Position numbers and translations under genes: made by a program. The notes under the pieces were generated by a model. It was not told the DNA's origin. It saw nothing but the letters and a program-made list of their open reading frames with translations, and did not search any database. This document shows, one piece after another, positions 50,959-60,567 of a stretch of 64,000 bases of DNA (position 1 is the stretch's first letter; each line of letters opens with the position of its first letter). The DNA comes from Corynebacterium sp. SCR221107. GTDB lineage: Bacteria; Actinomycetota; Actinomycetes; Mycobacteriales; Mycobacteriaceae. The stretch spans positions 868,001-932,000 of the forward strand of contig NZ_CP115670.1 of NCBI RefSeq assembly GCF_027886475.1. The letters run 5' to 3'.

Positions 50959-51645
50959 CTAGGGGGTTGCCTGAGCGCTGGTTACTGGTGTCTGCTGCAT
51001 CGACTCCGATGCCGTTTCCGATTCGCTAGCAGAGGCACCAGCCTCGGCGGCTTTGGCTGCCTCCGATTCGGCCTGTTCTTCAGTCGCATCCACCTCGGCG
51101 GAAAGATCGGCGGTCTTTGCGTATTCGGTGCTGATTGACCAGGTTACGGAGTAGGGAGTTTCCTCACCGTTGTCGTCGAGGCCGATGAGAACCGAATTGA
51201 CCTCCACGACTACCAAGCGCGGGCGGGTAGTGGAGTCATCGGATGTGGGATCCACGGAGCCGGGCACTTCGATGCTGGTGGCCTCGTTGCCCTTGTAATA
51301 GAGCTGATCATTAGCCGCCGGGTCATCGTAGATTTTAAGCAGCGTCCAGTCGTGGTCGGCGATGTCTTTGGGCACCTCGATGGTGAGGGTGTCATCTTCC
51401 CCGACGTCGATGGACGCGACATCACCTTCAGGGCATTCAACGCCCATTTCGCAAATAGCATAAGGGGAGATCTCTTGGCTGTTGTCGCCCACAGTGGCGG
51501 TTACCTTCACCTCTTCTGGCTGCTTGCCAGGACGGTTTTTCCACCATGTCTGATACGCCACGCTGGCACCGACGACCACCGCCACCGCAACGAGCAAGGC
51601 CAAGAATTGCTTGAGGTTCTTACGCTTTGTTTTCCGGCTCACCAT
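50959..51645 (-). CDS. DUF2771 membrane-anchored protein
   Basis: 228 residues. A basic N-terminus (MVSRKTKRKNLKQF) and one membrane helix (about residues 14-31, LALLVAVAVVVGASVAYQTW) anchor an outer domain: KVTATVGDNSQEISPYAICE, then MGVECPEGDVASIDV with a Cys pair and SDHDWTLLKIYDDPAANDQ. This matches the DUF2771 family of corynebacteria and mycobacteria as I recall it. The C-terminal 40 residues are Ala/Ser/Glu-rich and likely disordered. Function unknown. Confidence 0.8.
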   Translation of the reverse strand: MVSRKTKRKNLKQFLALLVAVAVVVGASVAYQTWWKNRPGKQPEEVKVTATVGDNSQEISPYAICEMGVECPEGDVASIDVGEDDTLTIEVPKDIADHDWTLLKIYDDPAANDQLYYKGNEATSIEVPGSVDPTSDDSTTRPRLVVVEVNSVLIGLDDNGEETPYSVTWSISTEYAKTADLSAEVDATEEQAESEAAKAAEAGASASESETASESMQQTPVTSAQATP

Positions 51646-51974
51646 AGTCGGTTATCCTACTGTGTCCGGTGCCTGGAGCCATGAACGGCGGTGCATAATT
51701 GGCCTATCGGCAAGCTTGTTTGCCAAGGCAGTCGGCGTGCGGTTGTATGCGAGTTACAGTGCGCCCAATCGCTACATGCCTTGACCGAGCATGCCTGTGC
51801 TGAGCACTCTGTAGCCTCGCTTGCATCGACCTTGCAACGCTACAGGCCGGGTGCTTGCCGACGTTGCCAGCGCCGCACGTCGAGGCCGTTTCCTTGGGTC
51901 AGCGCGTTGGAGGTGGCGGGGCGCCTCGGTTGTTTCTGCCTTTTGTTGCTTGCGCCCTGCTCATCCCGAGGTGG
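51646..51974. other. Intergenic segment without recognised features
   Basis: 329 bp between two minus-strand genes. Apart from the promoter it must hold for the DUF2771 gene I see no gene, repeat or structured RNA. Confidence 0.5.
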
Positions 51975-52925
51975 CTATCCTGCGGGGGAGATGCGCACCT
52001 CGTAGAGGTCTGGCCAGCGCTTGCCAGTGAGATAGAAGAGGTCGGTGCGACCTGGGATATGGGCAATGCCGTTGAGGACGTGATTGGGGTCTGGAGTCGC
52101 GTTATTCGGCAGTGTCGAAGCATCGATAACGCCGGTGACGGTGCCGGTTGCGGCATCGATGCGCACGATGTCGGTGGTCAGGAAGCGATTGGCATACACC
52201 GTATCCTGCCCAGTGGGGCTCTCGGAGGCCGGAACGCACTCTAGTTCGTTTAAGTCCTCGACGGGGTGGCCTTGGGAAGTGACACTGACGGTTCCGCGCT
52301 GCGCGAAGGTGGCGGGATCGAGTATGCGCAGCGTAGAGGTGCCGTCAGAGAAGTAGAGGGCATCTTGGAAGGCGCACAAACCCCAGCCTTCACCCTCGTA
52401 GGTGGTGGTGCCGATTTCTTCCAAAGTGCTGGCATCGCGCTTGATGGCAACGCCTTCCTGCCAGGTCAACTGCCACACGGTAGTGTTATCCAGCGTGCGG
52501 GTGATACCCTCGCCGAAAAATTGTGGGTCGATGTCATGGGAATCGGACTCCTGGCCATCCAACGTGGTGCGGTAAATGCGGGACTCGCCCCGCTTGCCGG
52601 TGGCTACCAGCAGGCTTGTGCCGTCGGCGTCGACCTCCAATCCTTGGGTAAAGCTCGTGGTGTCGAAGGGGTAGGTGTTGAGGATCTCCACCCTAAGGTG
52701 CTCGGGGGCCTTCGAATCCCGCGCAGCGAAAGCAGAGGAATTCGGGTCGGGGACAAAAGAGTCGGTGACCAAAGAATCGGAGGAAACACTACCGGTGCCG
52801 GAATTGCTCGAGACGCCGGTGTCGCAGCCTGACAGCAAGAGACCGAGGGTCGCGGTGAGAGTCACCGCGATGGTGGCGCGGGCGGGGTAGCTGTGAGCGA
52901 GGAGGTGGGCATTCATAAATTCCAT
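51975..52925 (-). CDS. Glutaminyl-peptide cyclotransferase, lipoprotein
   Basis: 316 residues. An N-terminal signal with lipobox LLSGC (about residues 31-35) puts the enzyme outside the membrane. The catalytic part is the plant/bacterial-type glutamine cyclotransferase beta-propeller: TYPFDTTSFTQGLEVD, GKRGESRIYRT, FGEGITRTLDNTTVWQLTWQ, EGWGLCAFQDALYFSDGTSTL, LNELECV and HVLNGIAHIP. It forms pyroglutamate at N-terminal Gln of exported peptides (EC 2.3.2.5). ATG at 52925 or, nine bases on, at 52916. Divergent from the DUF3027 gene with a 28-bp gap. Confidence 0.88.
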   Translation of the reverse strand: MEFMNAHLLAHSYPARATIAVTLTATLGLLLSGCDTGVSSNSGTGSVSSDSLVTDSFVPDPNSSAFAARDSKAPEHLRVEILNTYPFDTTSFTQGLEVDADGTSLLVATGKRGESRIYRTTLDGQESDSHDIDPQFFGEGITRTLDNTTVWQLTWQEGVAIKRDASTLEEIGTTTYEGEGWGLCAFQDALYFSDGTSTLRILDPATFAQRGTVSVTSQGHPVEDLNELECVPASESPTGQDTVYANRFLTTDIVRIDAATGTVTGVIDASTLPNNATPDPNHVLNGIAHIPGRTDLFYLTGKRWPDLYEVRISPAG

Positions 52926-52953
52926 CTTGCCCTAAAGCGGAAGCGCAAAGGCG

Positions 52954-53688
52954 ATGGGCAATAATAGGGGAGTGTCCAGCAGACGAAATTCGAAAACAAC
53001 CGACCGCAACCCACTGTTCGGAGCGCGTGCGATCGCCGTTGCTCGCGCCGCGCTGGAAGAACTCGACGAAGGCGAGGTCGGCCGCCACCTCGGGGTAAAA
53101 AGCCTAGGGCCCAACGCTGCAACCCACCGGTTCGCCGCCAACGTGCCAGGCTATAAGGGGTGGGAATGGAATGCGGTGCTCGCTTGCGCTGCGGGCACGC
53201 GCTACGTGACCGTCAGCGAGCTGGCGCTGGTTCCCGGTGGCAAAGCGCTCAAGGCACCCCGATGGGTTCCTTATCAGGAAAGGGTGCTCCCCGGCGATCT
53301 GGGACCTGAAGATGTGCTGCCGCCACCAAAGGACGACCCGCGGCTTACCGAGGATGCATCCGTGGCCGTGCTCGACCGTGGTACGGCACTCAAACTCACG
53401 GCTGCAGGCATTGATGCCGCCAAGGACCGCATTCTGCATGGCAGCTTCGGGCCGAATTCCGACTACGCGAGCCATGCGGCCCATTACTGCCGAAGCTGTG
53501 CTTTCTTCGTGCCCTTTGGCCAGCCCCTGGGAGAGGGGTTCGGGGCCTGCGTCAATGAGTATGCCGCCGATGGGCAGGTTGTCGCCGAAAGCTACGGTTG
53601 TGGCGCGCATTCCGATACTCCCCGGGAGGAGCTGGCCCCGGTTGTCAAAGAACCGGCCTTTGATGACGAGAAGCCCGTGGACGTGTAG
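52954..53688 (+). CDS. DUF3027 protein with zinc-binding cysteines
   Basis: 244 residues, cytoplasmic. N-terminal half: RAIAVARAALEELDEGEVGR, then GYKGWEWNAVLACAAG, VTVSELALVPG and PRWVPYQERVLPGDLGPEDVLPP, which together mark DUF3027. The C-terminal half has HYCRSCAFFVP, FGACVNEY and YGCGAHSD, a likely zinc site. Found only in actinobacteria; the function is not known. ATG at 52954 has AAAGGCG just upstream; GTG at 52972, with AGGGGA, is a good alternative. Confidence 0.8.
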   Translation: MGNNRGVSSRRNSKTTDRNPLFGARAIAVARAALEELDEGEVGRHLGVKSLGPNAATHRFAANVPGYKGWEWNAVLACAAGTRYVTVSELALVPGGKALKAPRWVPYQERVLPGDLGPEDVLPPPKDDPRLTEDASVAVLDRGTALKLTAAGIDAAKDRILHGSFGPNSDYASHAAHYCRSCAFFVPFGQPLGEGFGACVNEYAADGQVVAESYGCGAHSDTPREELAPVVKEPAFDDEKPVDV

Positions 53689-53927
53689 TGGCCATAGGCG
53701 TCGGAAAGCACAAGGGTGCGGAAAGGAAACCGGAACGCAAAAGAGATATCTGTCGCATTATTGGTAGTTTGTGAAATAGGTAATTGCTCCTGTCGTGGAA
53801 TTGATTGAATGACCTAGACAATGGGAACCTAAGTGCAGAAACTGCAACGTTTCCAAGCACAAAAGAAAGCTCTTATGTTTGCATGAAAGCGGCTTTCATA
53901 ACGGGACTCATTCATTCGGGAGAATAA

Positions 53928-55379
53928 ATGGCGACTGCGCCTACGAACGCCCCAACCAGCGGGCTCGATAGATATTTCAAGATTTCGGAGCGCGGCTCCA
54001 CGGTAGGCACGGAAATCCGCGCCGGCGTGGTTACGTTCTTCGCAATGGCCTACATCATCATCCTCAACCCCCTCATCCTCGGCACCGGCGCCGATATCAA
54101 CGGCAAAGTCCTAGGCATCCCCCAGGTCGCCGCTGTCACCGCGCTGGCCGCCGGCATCATGACCATCGCCTTCGGGCTGATCGCCCGCTACCCCTTCGGT
54201 ATCGCCACCGGCCTGGGGATCAATACCCTCGTTGCCGTGACAATGGTGTCCACGCAAGGACTGACCTGGGAAGAAGCGATGGGGCTCGTGGTCCTCGACG
54301 GCGTCATCATCGTGATCCTGGCCGTCTCCGGATTCCGCACCGCCGTGTTCAACGCTATCCCGCACTCCCTGATCTCAGCGATGGGCGTGGGTATTGGCAT
54401 GTTCATCGCCATGATCGGCCTGGTGGACGCGGGCTTCGTGCGCCGCGTGCCCGATGCCGCACACACCACCGTCCCAGTCGCACTGGGCATCAACGGCTCC
54501 ATCGGCTCCTGGCCCACCTTCGTCTTCGTGGTGGGCCTGATCATCTGTGGCGTCATGGTCGTACGCCAGGTCAAGGGCGGGCTGTTCATCGGCATCGTCG
54601 CCACCACCGTCATCGCCATGATCGTGGAGGCGCTCACCGGTGCCGGCTCTTCTGCTGATAACCCGGCTACCGGCTGGAACCTCGCGGTGCCTGCGGTTCC
54701 TGACTCCTTTGGTGGCATCCCGGACCTTTCGCTGGTTGGCGAGATCTCCCTGTTCGGTGCCTTCAGCCGGGTGGGCGCGCTGTCTGCCACCTTGTTGCTG
54801 TTCACCTTGGTACTGGCCAACTTCTTCGACGCCATGGGAACGATGACCGCCCTGGGCAAGCAGGCGGGCCTGACCGATGAGAAGGGCATCCTGCCGAACA
54901 TGAAGACCGCCCTGGTTGTCGAGGGTGCAGGTGCCATCGTCGGTGGCGCTGCGTCTTCTTCCTCCAATACCGTCTACATCGACTCCTCCGCCGGCATCGC
55001 CGACGGTGCCCGCACCGGCCTGGCTAACGTCGTCACGGGCGTGTTGTTCCTGGCCGCAATGTTCTTGACCCCGCTGTACGAGGTCGTCCCCGTCGAGGCC
55101 GCGGCGCCAGTCCTCGTCGTGGTGGGTGCCTTGATGATCTCCCAGATCCGCGACATCGACTTCTCCAAGTTCGATATCGCGCTTCCCGCGTTCCTCACGA
55201 TCGTGGTCATGCCCTTTACCTACTCGATTGCCAACGGCATCGGCGTGGGATTCATCGCCTACGTCCTCATGCAGGTCGCCGCTGGCAAGGCCAAGGAGAT
55301 CCACTGGATCATGTGGGTCCTAGGGACCTTGTTCGTGATCTACTTCGCCGCCGACCCGATCATGAACGCCTTCGGCTAA
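53928..55379 (+). CDS. NCS2 (AzgA-type) purine permease
   Basis: 483 residues with 12-14 membrane segments. The N-terminal RGSTVGTEIRAGVVTFFAMA YIIILNP and GLGINTLVAVTM, the FDAMGTMTALGKQAGL stretch (about 300) and SSSSNTVYIDSSAGIADGARTGLANVVTG are hallmarks of the AzgA hypoxanthine/guanine/adenine branch rather than the uracil/xanthine branch. It imports purine bases with protons. The 239-bp gap upstream carries the hairpin ATGAAAG/CTTTCAT (53883-53899), a possible operator; I find no purine riboswitch there. Confidence 0.88.
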   Translation: MATAPTNAPTSGLDRYFKISERGSTVGTEIRAGVVTFFAMAYIIILNPLILGTGADINGKVLGIPQVAAVTALAAGIMTIAFGLIARYPFGIATGLGINTLVAVTMVSTQGLTWEEAMGLVVLDGVIIVILAVSGFRTAVFNAIPHSLISAMGVGIGMFIAMIGLVDAGFVRRVPDAAHTTVPVALGINGSIGSWPTFVFVVGLIICGVMVVRQVKGGLFIGIVATTVIAMIVEALTGAGSSADNPATGWNLAVPAVPDSFGGIPDLSLVGEISLFGAFSRVGALSATLLLFTLVLANFFDAMGTMTALGKQAGLTDEKGILPNMKTALVVEGAGAIVGGAASSSSNTVYIDSSAGIADGARTGLANVVTGVLFLAAMFLTPLYEVVPVEAAAPVLVVVGALMISQIRDIDFSKFDIALPAFLTIVVMPFTYSIANGIGVGFIAYVLMQVAAGKAKEIHWIMWVLGTLFVIYFAADPIMNAFG

Positions 55380-55434
55380 GAACATTCCTTTTCTTGACGG
55401 TCACCCAGTGCAGGTGACGGCAAGATACGGCCCC

Positions 55435-55490
55435 ACGCCGGCGCATCTACTCCATCCATTTCTCGGAGGAGAAGACGCGCCGGCGTTTTT
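55435..55490 (+). terminator. Terminator of the purine permease
   Basis: ACGCCGGCGC (55435-55444) and GCGCCGGCGT (55477-55486) form a perfect 10-bp stem, followed by TTTTTGC. Confidence 0.8.
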
Positions 55491-55617
55491 GCATAAGAGC
55501 CGATTTGGCTTTGAAAATGCTTGGGGTTCACCTTGCAAAGGGGGACAAAGGAGATCCTGGGTTTGTAGTGCGCGCAGGATTTAGACAGTTGTGGCTTCGG
55601 TGCCTACAGTGGATTGA

Positions 55618-56496
55618 GTGAACTTCCCGCATATCACTGCCGCCGATGACCCCTGGCTCGACGATTTCCGTGACCTCAACTCCTCCGACTCCCGCCCGGA
55701 TCTCCCCGGCGGCAAGGGGCTGGTCATCGCGGAAGGCCCCTTGGTGTGCGGAAGGCTTCTTGAGTCGCGCTTTCCCGTGCGCCGAATCGTGGGCTTTCCG
55801 GCAAAGCTGGAGTCCTTCCTCAGCCAGCCGGGGATCAAGGGGCTGATCGCGGAAAAAGGTGTTCAGGTAGCCACCGTGGATCGGCCAACATTGGCCCAGG
55901 CGGCGGGCTTTGATATGCACCGTGGGCTTCTGGCCTCGGCCGATCGGCCCGCTCCGCTTTCCATTGAGGAAGCCATCGTCGGCGCACGCACCATCGCCGT
56001 GCTCGAGGGAGTGGGCGATCATGAAAACATCGGTTCGATGTTCCGCAACGCGGCCGGCATGGGTGTGGATGCGATCTTATTCGGCAATGGCTGCGCCGAC
56101 CCGCTGTATCGCCGTGTCGTGCGCGTGTCGATGGGGCACGTGCTGCGCACGCCCTTCGCGCATTTTGATGGCAAGTACACCACGTGGCAGCGCGGGCTTA
56201 CCCTGCTTGCCGACGCCGGCTACCGCCTGGTATCGCTGACCCCGGATGCGGCGGCGGTTCACCTTGCCGATGCGCTTGTCGAAGAAGACGGGCGCCCCTT
56301 CGACAAGGTCGCCCTTCTCGTGGGTGCTGAGGGTCCCGGTCTTACCGAGCACGCCATGCGCGCAACCGATGTACGCGCCCGCATCCCGATGGCGCCGGGC
56401 ACCGACTCGCTCAACCTCGCAACCGCGGCTGCGATCGCCTTCTATGAGCGCGAACGCAGCCTGCGCGAGCAACAAGTGCACACCCTTGGTGGCTAA
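55618..56496 (+). CDS. TrmH-family RNA 2'-O-methyltransferase
   Basis: 292 residues with the SPOUT trefoil-knot fold. An N-terminal substrate-binding part (to about 115) precedes motif 1 EGVGDHENIGSMFRNAAGMG, motif 2 LLVGAEGPGLTEHAM and motif 3 IPMAPGTDSLNLATAAAIAF. It methylates a ribose in rRNA or tRNA using S-adenosylmethionine; the target nucleotide is unknown. GTG start at 55618. The end overlaps the convergent DUF6928 gene by four bases. Confidence 0.9.
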   Translation: MNFPHITAADDPWLDDFRDLNSSDSRPDLPGGKGLVIAEGPLVCGRLLESRFPVRRIVGFPAKLESFLSQPGIKGLIAEKGVQVATVDRPTLAQAAGFDMHRGLLASADRPAPLSIEEAIVGARTIAVLEGVGDHENIGSMFRNAAGMGVDAILFGNGCADPLYRRVVRVSMGHVLRTPFAHFDGKYTTWQRGLTLLADAGYRLVSLTPDAAAVHLADALVEEDGRPFDKVALLVGAEGPGLTEHAMRATDVRARIPMAPGTDSLNLATAAAIAFYERERSLREQQVHTLGG

Positions 56497-57695
56497 TCCT
56501 CGTATTCTTCGAGGTCGTCGTAGAGATTGTCGCTTCGCTGGAACCTAGCACCACCGGATGCCGAGTCATCAGCCGGTGTTTCGGGCGCGGAGCCTTCTGC
56601 GCCACGGGTTCCAGATACGTCTGCCGGGCTGCGTCCCGAAGCGGTTGGGTTGTTGGAGGATTGCTGGGCGGTGGACTGAGCAGTGGACTGATCAGCGTTG
56701 CCCGTTGCACCGGGGCGCACCTCGTCCACGACGCTGTTATTCGCGTTGTCTTGCGTGCCGACGGAACCCGGCGCCTCAAGCGCTGGGCGGTGCTTTTTCG
56801 CGGGACGGTCGCTGTGGCGGATCCTTTCCTTTAGCGCCGAGAAGGTGGCGCTGACCTTTGACCGGACGATGCGTCGGGCACGTCGCGTGGCGTTGCTTGT
56901 GGCCTCGACAAGGCGTGCGAACTCCGCGCCGCCTTGCTCATCCTCATCGGGTTCCTCGTAGTCGTCGTAGTCCCGCTTTGCACCCAGCCCCAGCTTGGAG
57001 GCCGCTTGCGAGCTGAGGTCGACACTTTGGGGGTGTGCCCCCGGCGGTGGGGCCAGCTTTGGCTCCGGGCGGCCATCGATGGCATAGGCGACAACGTTGA
57101 CATCCTGGGAGGTTGCCATATCAAATCCCAGCCAGCGTCGCTGTGCTTCTTCCATGAGATCCACAGGCTCAAAGGGGAGCGCGATGCCACCCATTGGTGC
57201 AGCCTTCTTGCCTGCCCAATAATCAGCCTCGAAGGGCTCTGGCAGGCCGACGTCTTCGTAGACACGCTCGCGCCGCGCACAAAAGCTGCGGCGAAGCTTG
57301 CCACCGCGCCAGTGGGCGAACCCGCCCATTCCTGTTTCCTCGTTGTGGGCGAAGGCGTAGACATCAGCCGCAGGAATAGAAGTCAACAGTTTCTGGTCAA
57401 TCAGCGACAAGGCGGTGGCATCGGGGATGACGGTTTGTACCACTGCCACCCCGGGCAGCCCCGCGATGTAGAACTCGCCAGGGGACGCGTGCGCGGAACG
57501 ATTGAGGGCAAATTGCCCAATCGGCGTGATTGACCAGGCGGGGTTGAGCTGGGCGAGATATTTTCGCCCAAAACCACGGTCGGCCTTGATACCCTGCTCG
57601 ATGACCTTTTCGGGGTGAGCCGCCGAGACAAACCACAAGGTGACGACGGCGTCATGCGGGGTAAGCCCAAAGGAATCGTGGTCATCGCGTGCCAT
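56493..57695 (-). CDS. DUF6928-like protein with disordered C-terminus
   Basis: 400 residues, cytoplasmic. The first 215 form a folded domain (VVTLWFVSAAHPEKVIEQGI, FALNRSAHASPGEFYIAGL and RRWLGFDMATSQDVNVVAYAIDGRPEP), matching the corynebacterial DUF6928 proteins as I recall them. From about residue 215 it is low-complexity: acidic DYDDYEEPDEDEQ, a basic helix ATRRARRIVRSKVSATFSAL and a Gln/Ser/Ala-rich tail ending YDDLEEYED. No enzyme motif. Ends overlap the methylase gene by four bases on the other strand. Confidence 0.75.
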   Translation of the reverse strand: MARDDHDSFGLTPHDAVVTLWFVSAAHPEKVIEQGIKADRGFGRKYLAQLNPAWSITPIGQFALNRSAHASPGEFYIAGLPGVAVVQTVIPDATALSLIDQKLLTSIPAADVYAFAHNEETGMGGFAHWRGGKLRRSFCARRERVYEDVGLPEPFEADYWAGKKAAPMGGIALPFEPVDLMEEAQRRWLGFDMATSQDVNVVAYAIDGRPEPKLAPPPGAHPQSVDLSSQAASKLGLGAKRDYDDYEEPDEDEQGGAEFARLVEATSNATRRARRIVRSKVSATFSALKERIRHSDRPAKKHRPALEAPGSVGTQDNANNSVVDEVRPGATGNADQSTAQSTAQQSSNNPTASGRSPADVSGTRGAEGSAPETPADDSASGGARFQRSDNLYDDLEEYED

Positions 57696-57834
57696 GAATC
57701 AAGGCCTTTCTTGTGGTTTACGGATGGACAATGCGCGAAGCTTCTCGCTGGGAATTCTTGAAGTTAGTGTGACGCAATTCTTCGATGGCCGGGCAGTTTT
57801 CATGAAGAAAACCATGACCGGGGATGCCCACGGC

Positions 57835-59166
57835 CTAGTTGCGCGGGCGCTTAGTATTCGCCCGGACCCCCAAAAGGACGTCCTCCCAGTGCGGGGTCAC
57901 AGCCTTGCGGCGGCGTTTGGAAGCTGGCTTGTCCGTCCCTGGGTGCTGAAGGAAGTCCTCGCCGTGTGCCTCGGCGACCTGTTCATCGTGCGCATCGGCT
58001 TCGTGGCTGCTGTCGTGCTCGTCACCCTCGCCGTTCTGGGAGCCATCATCTAAACCGAGTGTTTCTTTTCCTGCGGAGGATCCATGATCGGGATCGTCTT
58101 CATTGTCGATCGTGACGGCCGGAATGTCATCGAGTGTGCGCTCTAACTCGGAATCGACGGTGCCGATGAGCGCGTCGATGCCCTTTACACCATGTGCCAC
58201 GGCGCTGAGGGTGCGCACCGGCTTGGCGAAGTCTGGGTCGATGAGATCGGCAGCAATGCCATTGCGCGCCACCGCCGTTGCCTGCGAAGTGCCATGGCGT
58301 AGGTAGGCCCACTCGGCCTCGTTTTCCGAAAGGCCAGCCTTCCACGAGACCTTGACCACCCACTGGTTGGCGGCATCCCGATAGGCATCCCACGTCGTCG
58401 TAGAAAGATCAAGCCCGCGGGCAGCGAAAGCGGTAGCGAGCACCTCCCACAGGGTGAGCTTTGCCGGGCCGTCATCGCGCACCGGGTGTGCGGATTTGGC
58501 CAGCTCTGCGATACGCGCGCGTTCTAACAAGACAGGGTGCGCGTAGGGCTCGATGCGGGCCTCGACCACATCGTTTTCTGCGGCGAGCTCGGCGATGGTA
58601 GCGCCCGCACGAATGCGCTCCTGAATTTCTCGCGGACGGGTCTTCAGCGGCTTGGACAGGCGCGGATCAATGTCGCGGTGCGGTCGCGGTTGCTTGTGCT
58701 CGCCGGCAGCGGAGCCGGTTCCGGTTGTCTTTGAGGAGTCTTCGCCTTGCCCCTGGCCAATTGCGGCATCAGCCGTTTGGGATTGTGCGTCACCGGCGTT
58801 GCCATCGGATACCGAGTCCATATCCGAGCGTGCGTGATCCTCCCCGGCATGTTCGCTCGGTGCGAGACGATCGCTGGCTGGGGCAGTGATTTGACCCGAG
58901 TCCCCAGCTTCAACCTCATGATGAACCTCGGTTAATGCTGAGGCGGAGTCGAGGCCGGCATCCGAAGATGGAAAATCTCCCTGGGTATCTGTTACAGAGG
59001 CCGTGCTCGAATCGTCGGCAAGCGGTTGACCAAGCAAAACGGCGCGCAAGGAATCATCGACGGCGAGGAAGAATTGTTCGCCGGAAGCAACACCCGCCTC
59101 GTCGACCGCGTTGAAAACCAACGACGTGGTGGTCGACTCCGAAGGGCTGAGAATTAGTTCTCGCAT
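57835..59166 (-). CDS. sepH: Septation protein SepH
   Basis: 443 residues. SepH stimulates FtsZ assembly at the division site in actinobacteria. The conserved parts are the N-terminal RELILSPSESTTTSLVFNAV with DEAGEQFFLAVDDSLRAVL-like text, and the helix-turn-helix LKTRPREIQERIRAGATIAE, LAAENDVVEARIEPYAHPVL with ERARIAELA (about 180-235), followed by TLWEVLATAFAARGLDLSTT. An acidic Ser/Ala/Gly-rich stretch of about 100 residues (70-170) separates the two, longer than in Streptomyces SepH. The C-terminus is acidic and ends KRRRKAVTPHWEDVLLGVRA, a basic tail of the FtsZ-interacting type. Confidence 0.85.
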   Translation of the reverse strand: MRELILSPSESTTTSLVFNAVDEAGVASGEQFFLAVDDSLRAVLLGQPLADDSSTASVTDTQGDFPSSDAGLDSASALTEVHHEVEAGDSGQITAPASDRLAPSEHAGEDHARSDMDSVSDGNAGDAQSQTADAAIGQGQGEDSSKTTGTGSAAGEHKQPRPHRDIDPRLSKPLKTRPREIQERIRAGATIAELAAENDVVEARIEPYAHPVLLERARIAELAKSAHPVRDDGPAKLTLWEVLATAFAARGLDLSTTTWDAYRDAANQWVVKVSWKAGLSENEAEWAYLRHGTSQATAVARNGIAADLIDPDFAKPVRTLSAVAHGVKGIDALIGTVDSELERTLDDIPAVTIDNEDDPDHGSSAGKETLGLDDGSQNGEGDEHDSSHEADAHDEQVAEAHGEDFLQHPGTDKPASKRRRKAVTPHWEDVLLGVRANTKRPRN

Positions 59167-59285
59167 AGTCGATGCTCCTCAATACAAGCGGTGGCCAGGT
59201 ACACGTGAACTCCACTTTAATGCAGAATTCCTGCGATTTTGCTTACCGACGCCGAAGGCCCCGCAAGCTCATCGACAAAAATGCC

Positions 59286-59510
59286 ATGAGTACTTGCGAG
59301 GCCGTGGAGTCACGGTGTCCATGGTGCCAACCGATGCACGAAAACCTCGTCACCTCAAAACGACACGTATGGCAGGAAACCTACAGTGCCAAAGAAGGTG
59401 ACCACATGCCATCTGACCTGGACGAGGTGGTGTTTACTTGGCAGCGAAGCCGCCATCGAGCACGTAGTCGATTGCCTTGGTCAGGGTCTCGACATCGGTG
59501 GTATCGATAG
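59286..59510 (+). CDS. Possible small CxxC protein
   Basis: 74 residues from ATG 59286: MSTCEAVESRCPWCQPMHEN then LVTSKRHVWQETYSAKEG, DHMPSDLDEVVFTWQ, ending in an Arg-rich tail that runs over the last 77 bases of serC on the opposite strand. CPWCQ and balanced composition of the first 50 residues suggest a real gene; the tail looks like antisense of serC and may result from an altered stop. No clear ribosome site. Function unknown. Confidence 0.35.
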   Translation: MSTCEAVESRCPWCQPMHENLVTSKRHVWQETYSAKEGDHMPSDLDEVVFTWQRSRHRARSRLPWSGSRHRWYR

Positions 59511-60567
59511 CCGGGAACATGCCGATGCGCAGCTGGTTGCGACCGAGCTTGCGGTAAGGCTCAACATCCAAGATGCCGTTGGCGCGCAGGATCTTGGCCA
59601 ACTTGGCGGCATCAATGGCGTCATCGAAGTCGATGGTGCCCACGACCAGTGAGCGCTTTGCCGGTTCAGCCACGAACGGGGTGGCCTCCGGGCGGGCCTC
59701 GGCCCACGAATACAAAGCGGAGGAGTTTGCGGTGGTGCGCTCGACCATGCCGGCAAGGCCACCGTTTTCATTCATCCACTGAACTTGGTTCTCCAGCATA
59801 AGCAGAGTACCGACAGCCGGGGTGTTGTAAGTCTGGTTCTTGCGGGAGTTGTCGACAGCAGTCTGCAGGTTGAGGAAAGCCGGGATGAAGCGATCGGAAT
59901 CGTTGATCTTCTCGATGCGCTCGATGGCTGCAGGGCTCATGGCGGCAAGCCACAGGCCACCGTCGGAAGCGAAGCACTTCTGCGGGGAGAAGTAGTAGAC
60001 GTCGGCCTGATCCATCTCGACAGGCAGGCCGCCGGAACCGGAGGTCGCGTCGATGACTACGAGGGAGCCCTCGGAGCCCGCCGGGCGCACGACCGGCACC
60101 ATTGCTCCGGTCGAGGTTTCGTTGTGGGCCCACGCGATGACGTCGCAGCCTTCCATAGCGACTGGCTCCGGCGCATCGCCCGGGGTGGCCTCGATGACGG
60201 TTGGCTCGTCGAGCCACGGTGCCTGCTTGGAGGCCTTGGCGAACTTGGAGGAGAACTCACCAAAGGAAAGGTGACCGGACTTCTTCTCGATGAGCCCGAA
60301 GGTAGCGGCATCCCAGAAAGCGGTTGCACCACCCAAAGACAGCACGATCTCGTAGCCCTCAGGGAGGTTGAACAAGGAAGACAGTCCCTCGCGGATGTTG
60401 CCAACGACGTCCTTGACGGCAGCCTGACGGTGGGAGGTACCGATAACCTTTTCGCCACCTGCAACGATGGCCTGGATTTGCTCGGGGCGCACCTTGGAAG
60501 GGCCGCAGCCAAAGCGTGGGTCTACTGGGATGAGGTCGGAGGGCAATGTGGGGAACTGCTCGCTCAT
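59434..60567 (-). CDS. serC: Phosphoserine aminotransferase
   Basis: 377-residue fold-type I PLP enzyme that converts phosphohydroxypyruvate and glutamate to O-phosphoserine and 2-oxoglutarate (EC 2.6.1.52) in serine synthesis. Features: FGCGPSKVRPEQI, GTSHRQAAVKDVVGNIREGL, the cofactor lysine in VYYFSPQKCFASDGGLWLAA and VEPYRKLGRNQLRIGMFPAID at the C-terminus. The form without the enterobacterial insertions is the actinobacterial one. ATG at 60567, with the 5' side facing the gltA promoter region. Confidence 0.95.
   Translation of the reverse strand: MSEQFPTLPSDLIPVDPRFGCGPSKVRPEQIQAIVAGGEKVIGTSHRQAAVKDVVGNIREGLSSLFNLPEGYEIVLSLGGATAFWDAATFGLIEKKSGHLSFGEFSSKFAKASKQAPWLDEPTVIEATPGDAPEPVAMEGCDVIAWAHNETSTGAMVPVVRPAGSEGSLVVIDATSGSGGLPVEMDQADVYYFSPQKCFASDGGLWLAAMSPAAIERIEKINDSDRFIPAFLNLQTAVDNSRKNQTYNTPAVGTLLMLENQVQWMNENGGLAGMVERTTANSSALYSWAEARPEATPFVAEPAKRSLVVGTIDFDDAIDAAKLAKILRANGILDVEPYRKLGRNQLRIGMFPAIDTTDVETLTKAIDYVLDGGFAAK

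Noticed and set aside
53689..53927. Possible purine riboswitch before the AzgA-type permease
   Set aside because: The conserved loop sequences of the guanine/adenine aptamer are missing; only a short hairpin is visible.
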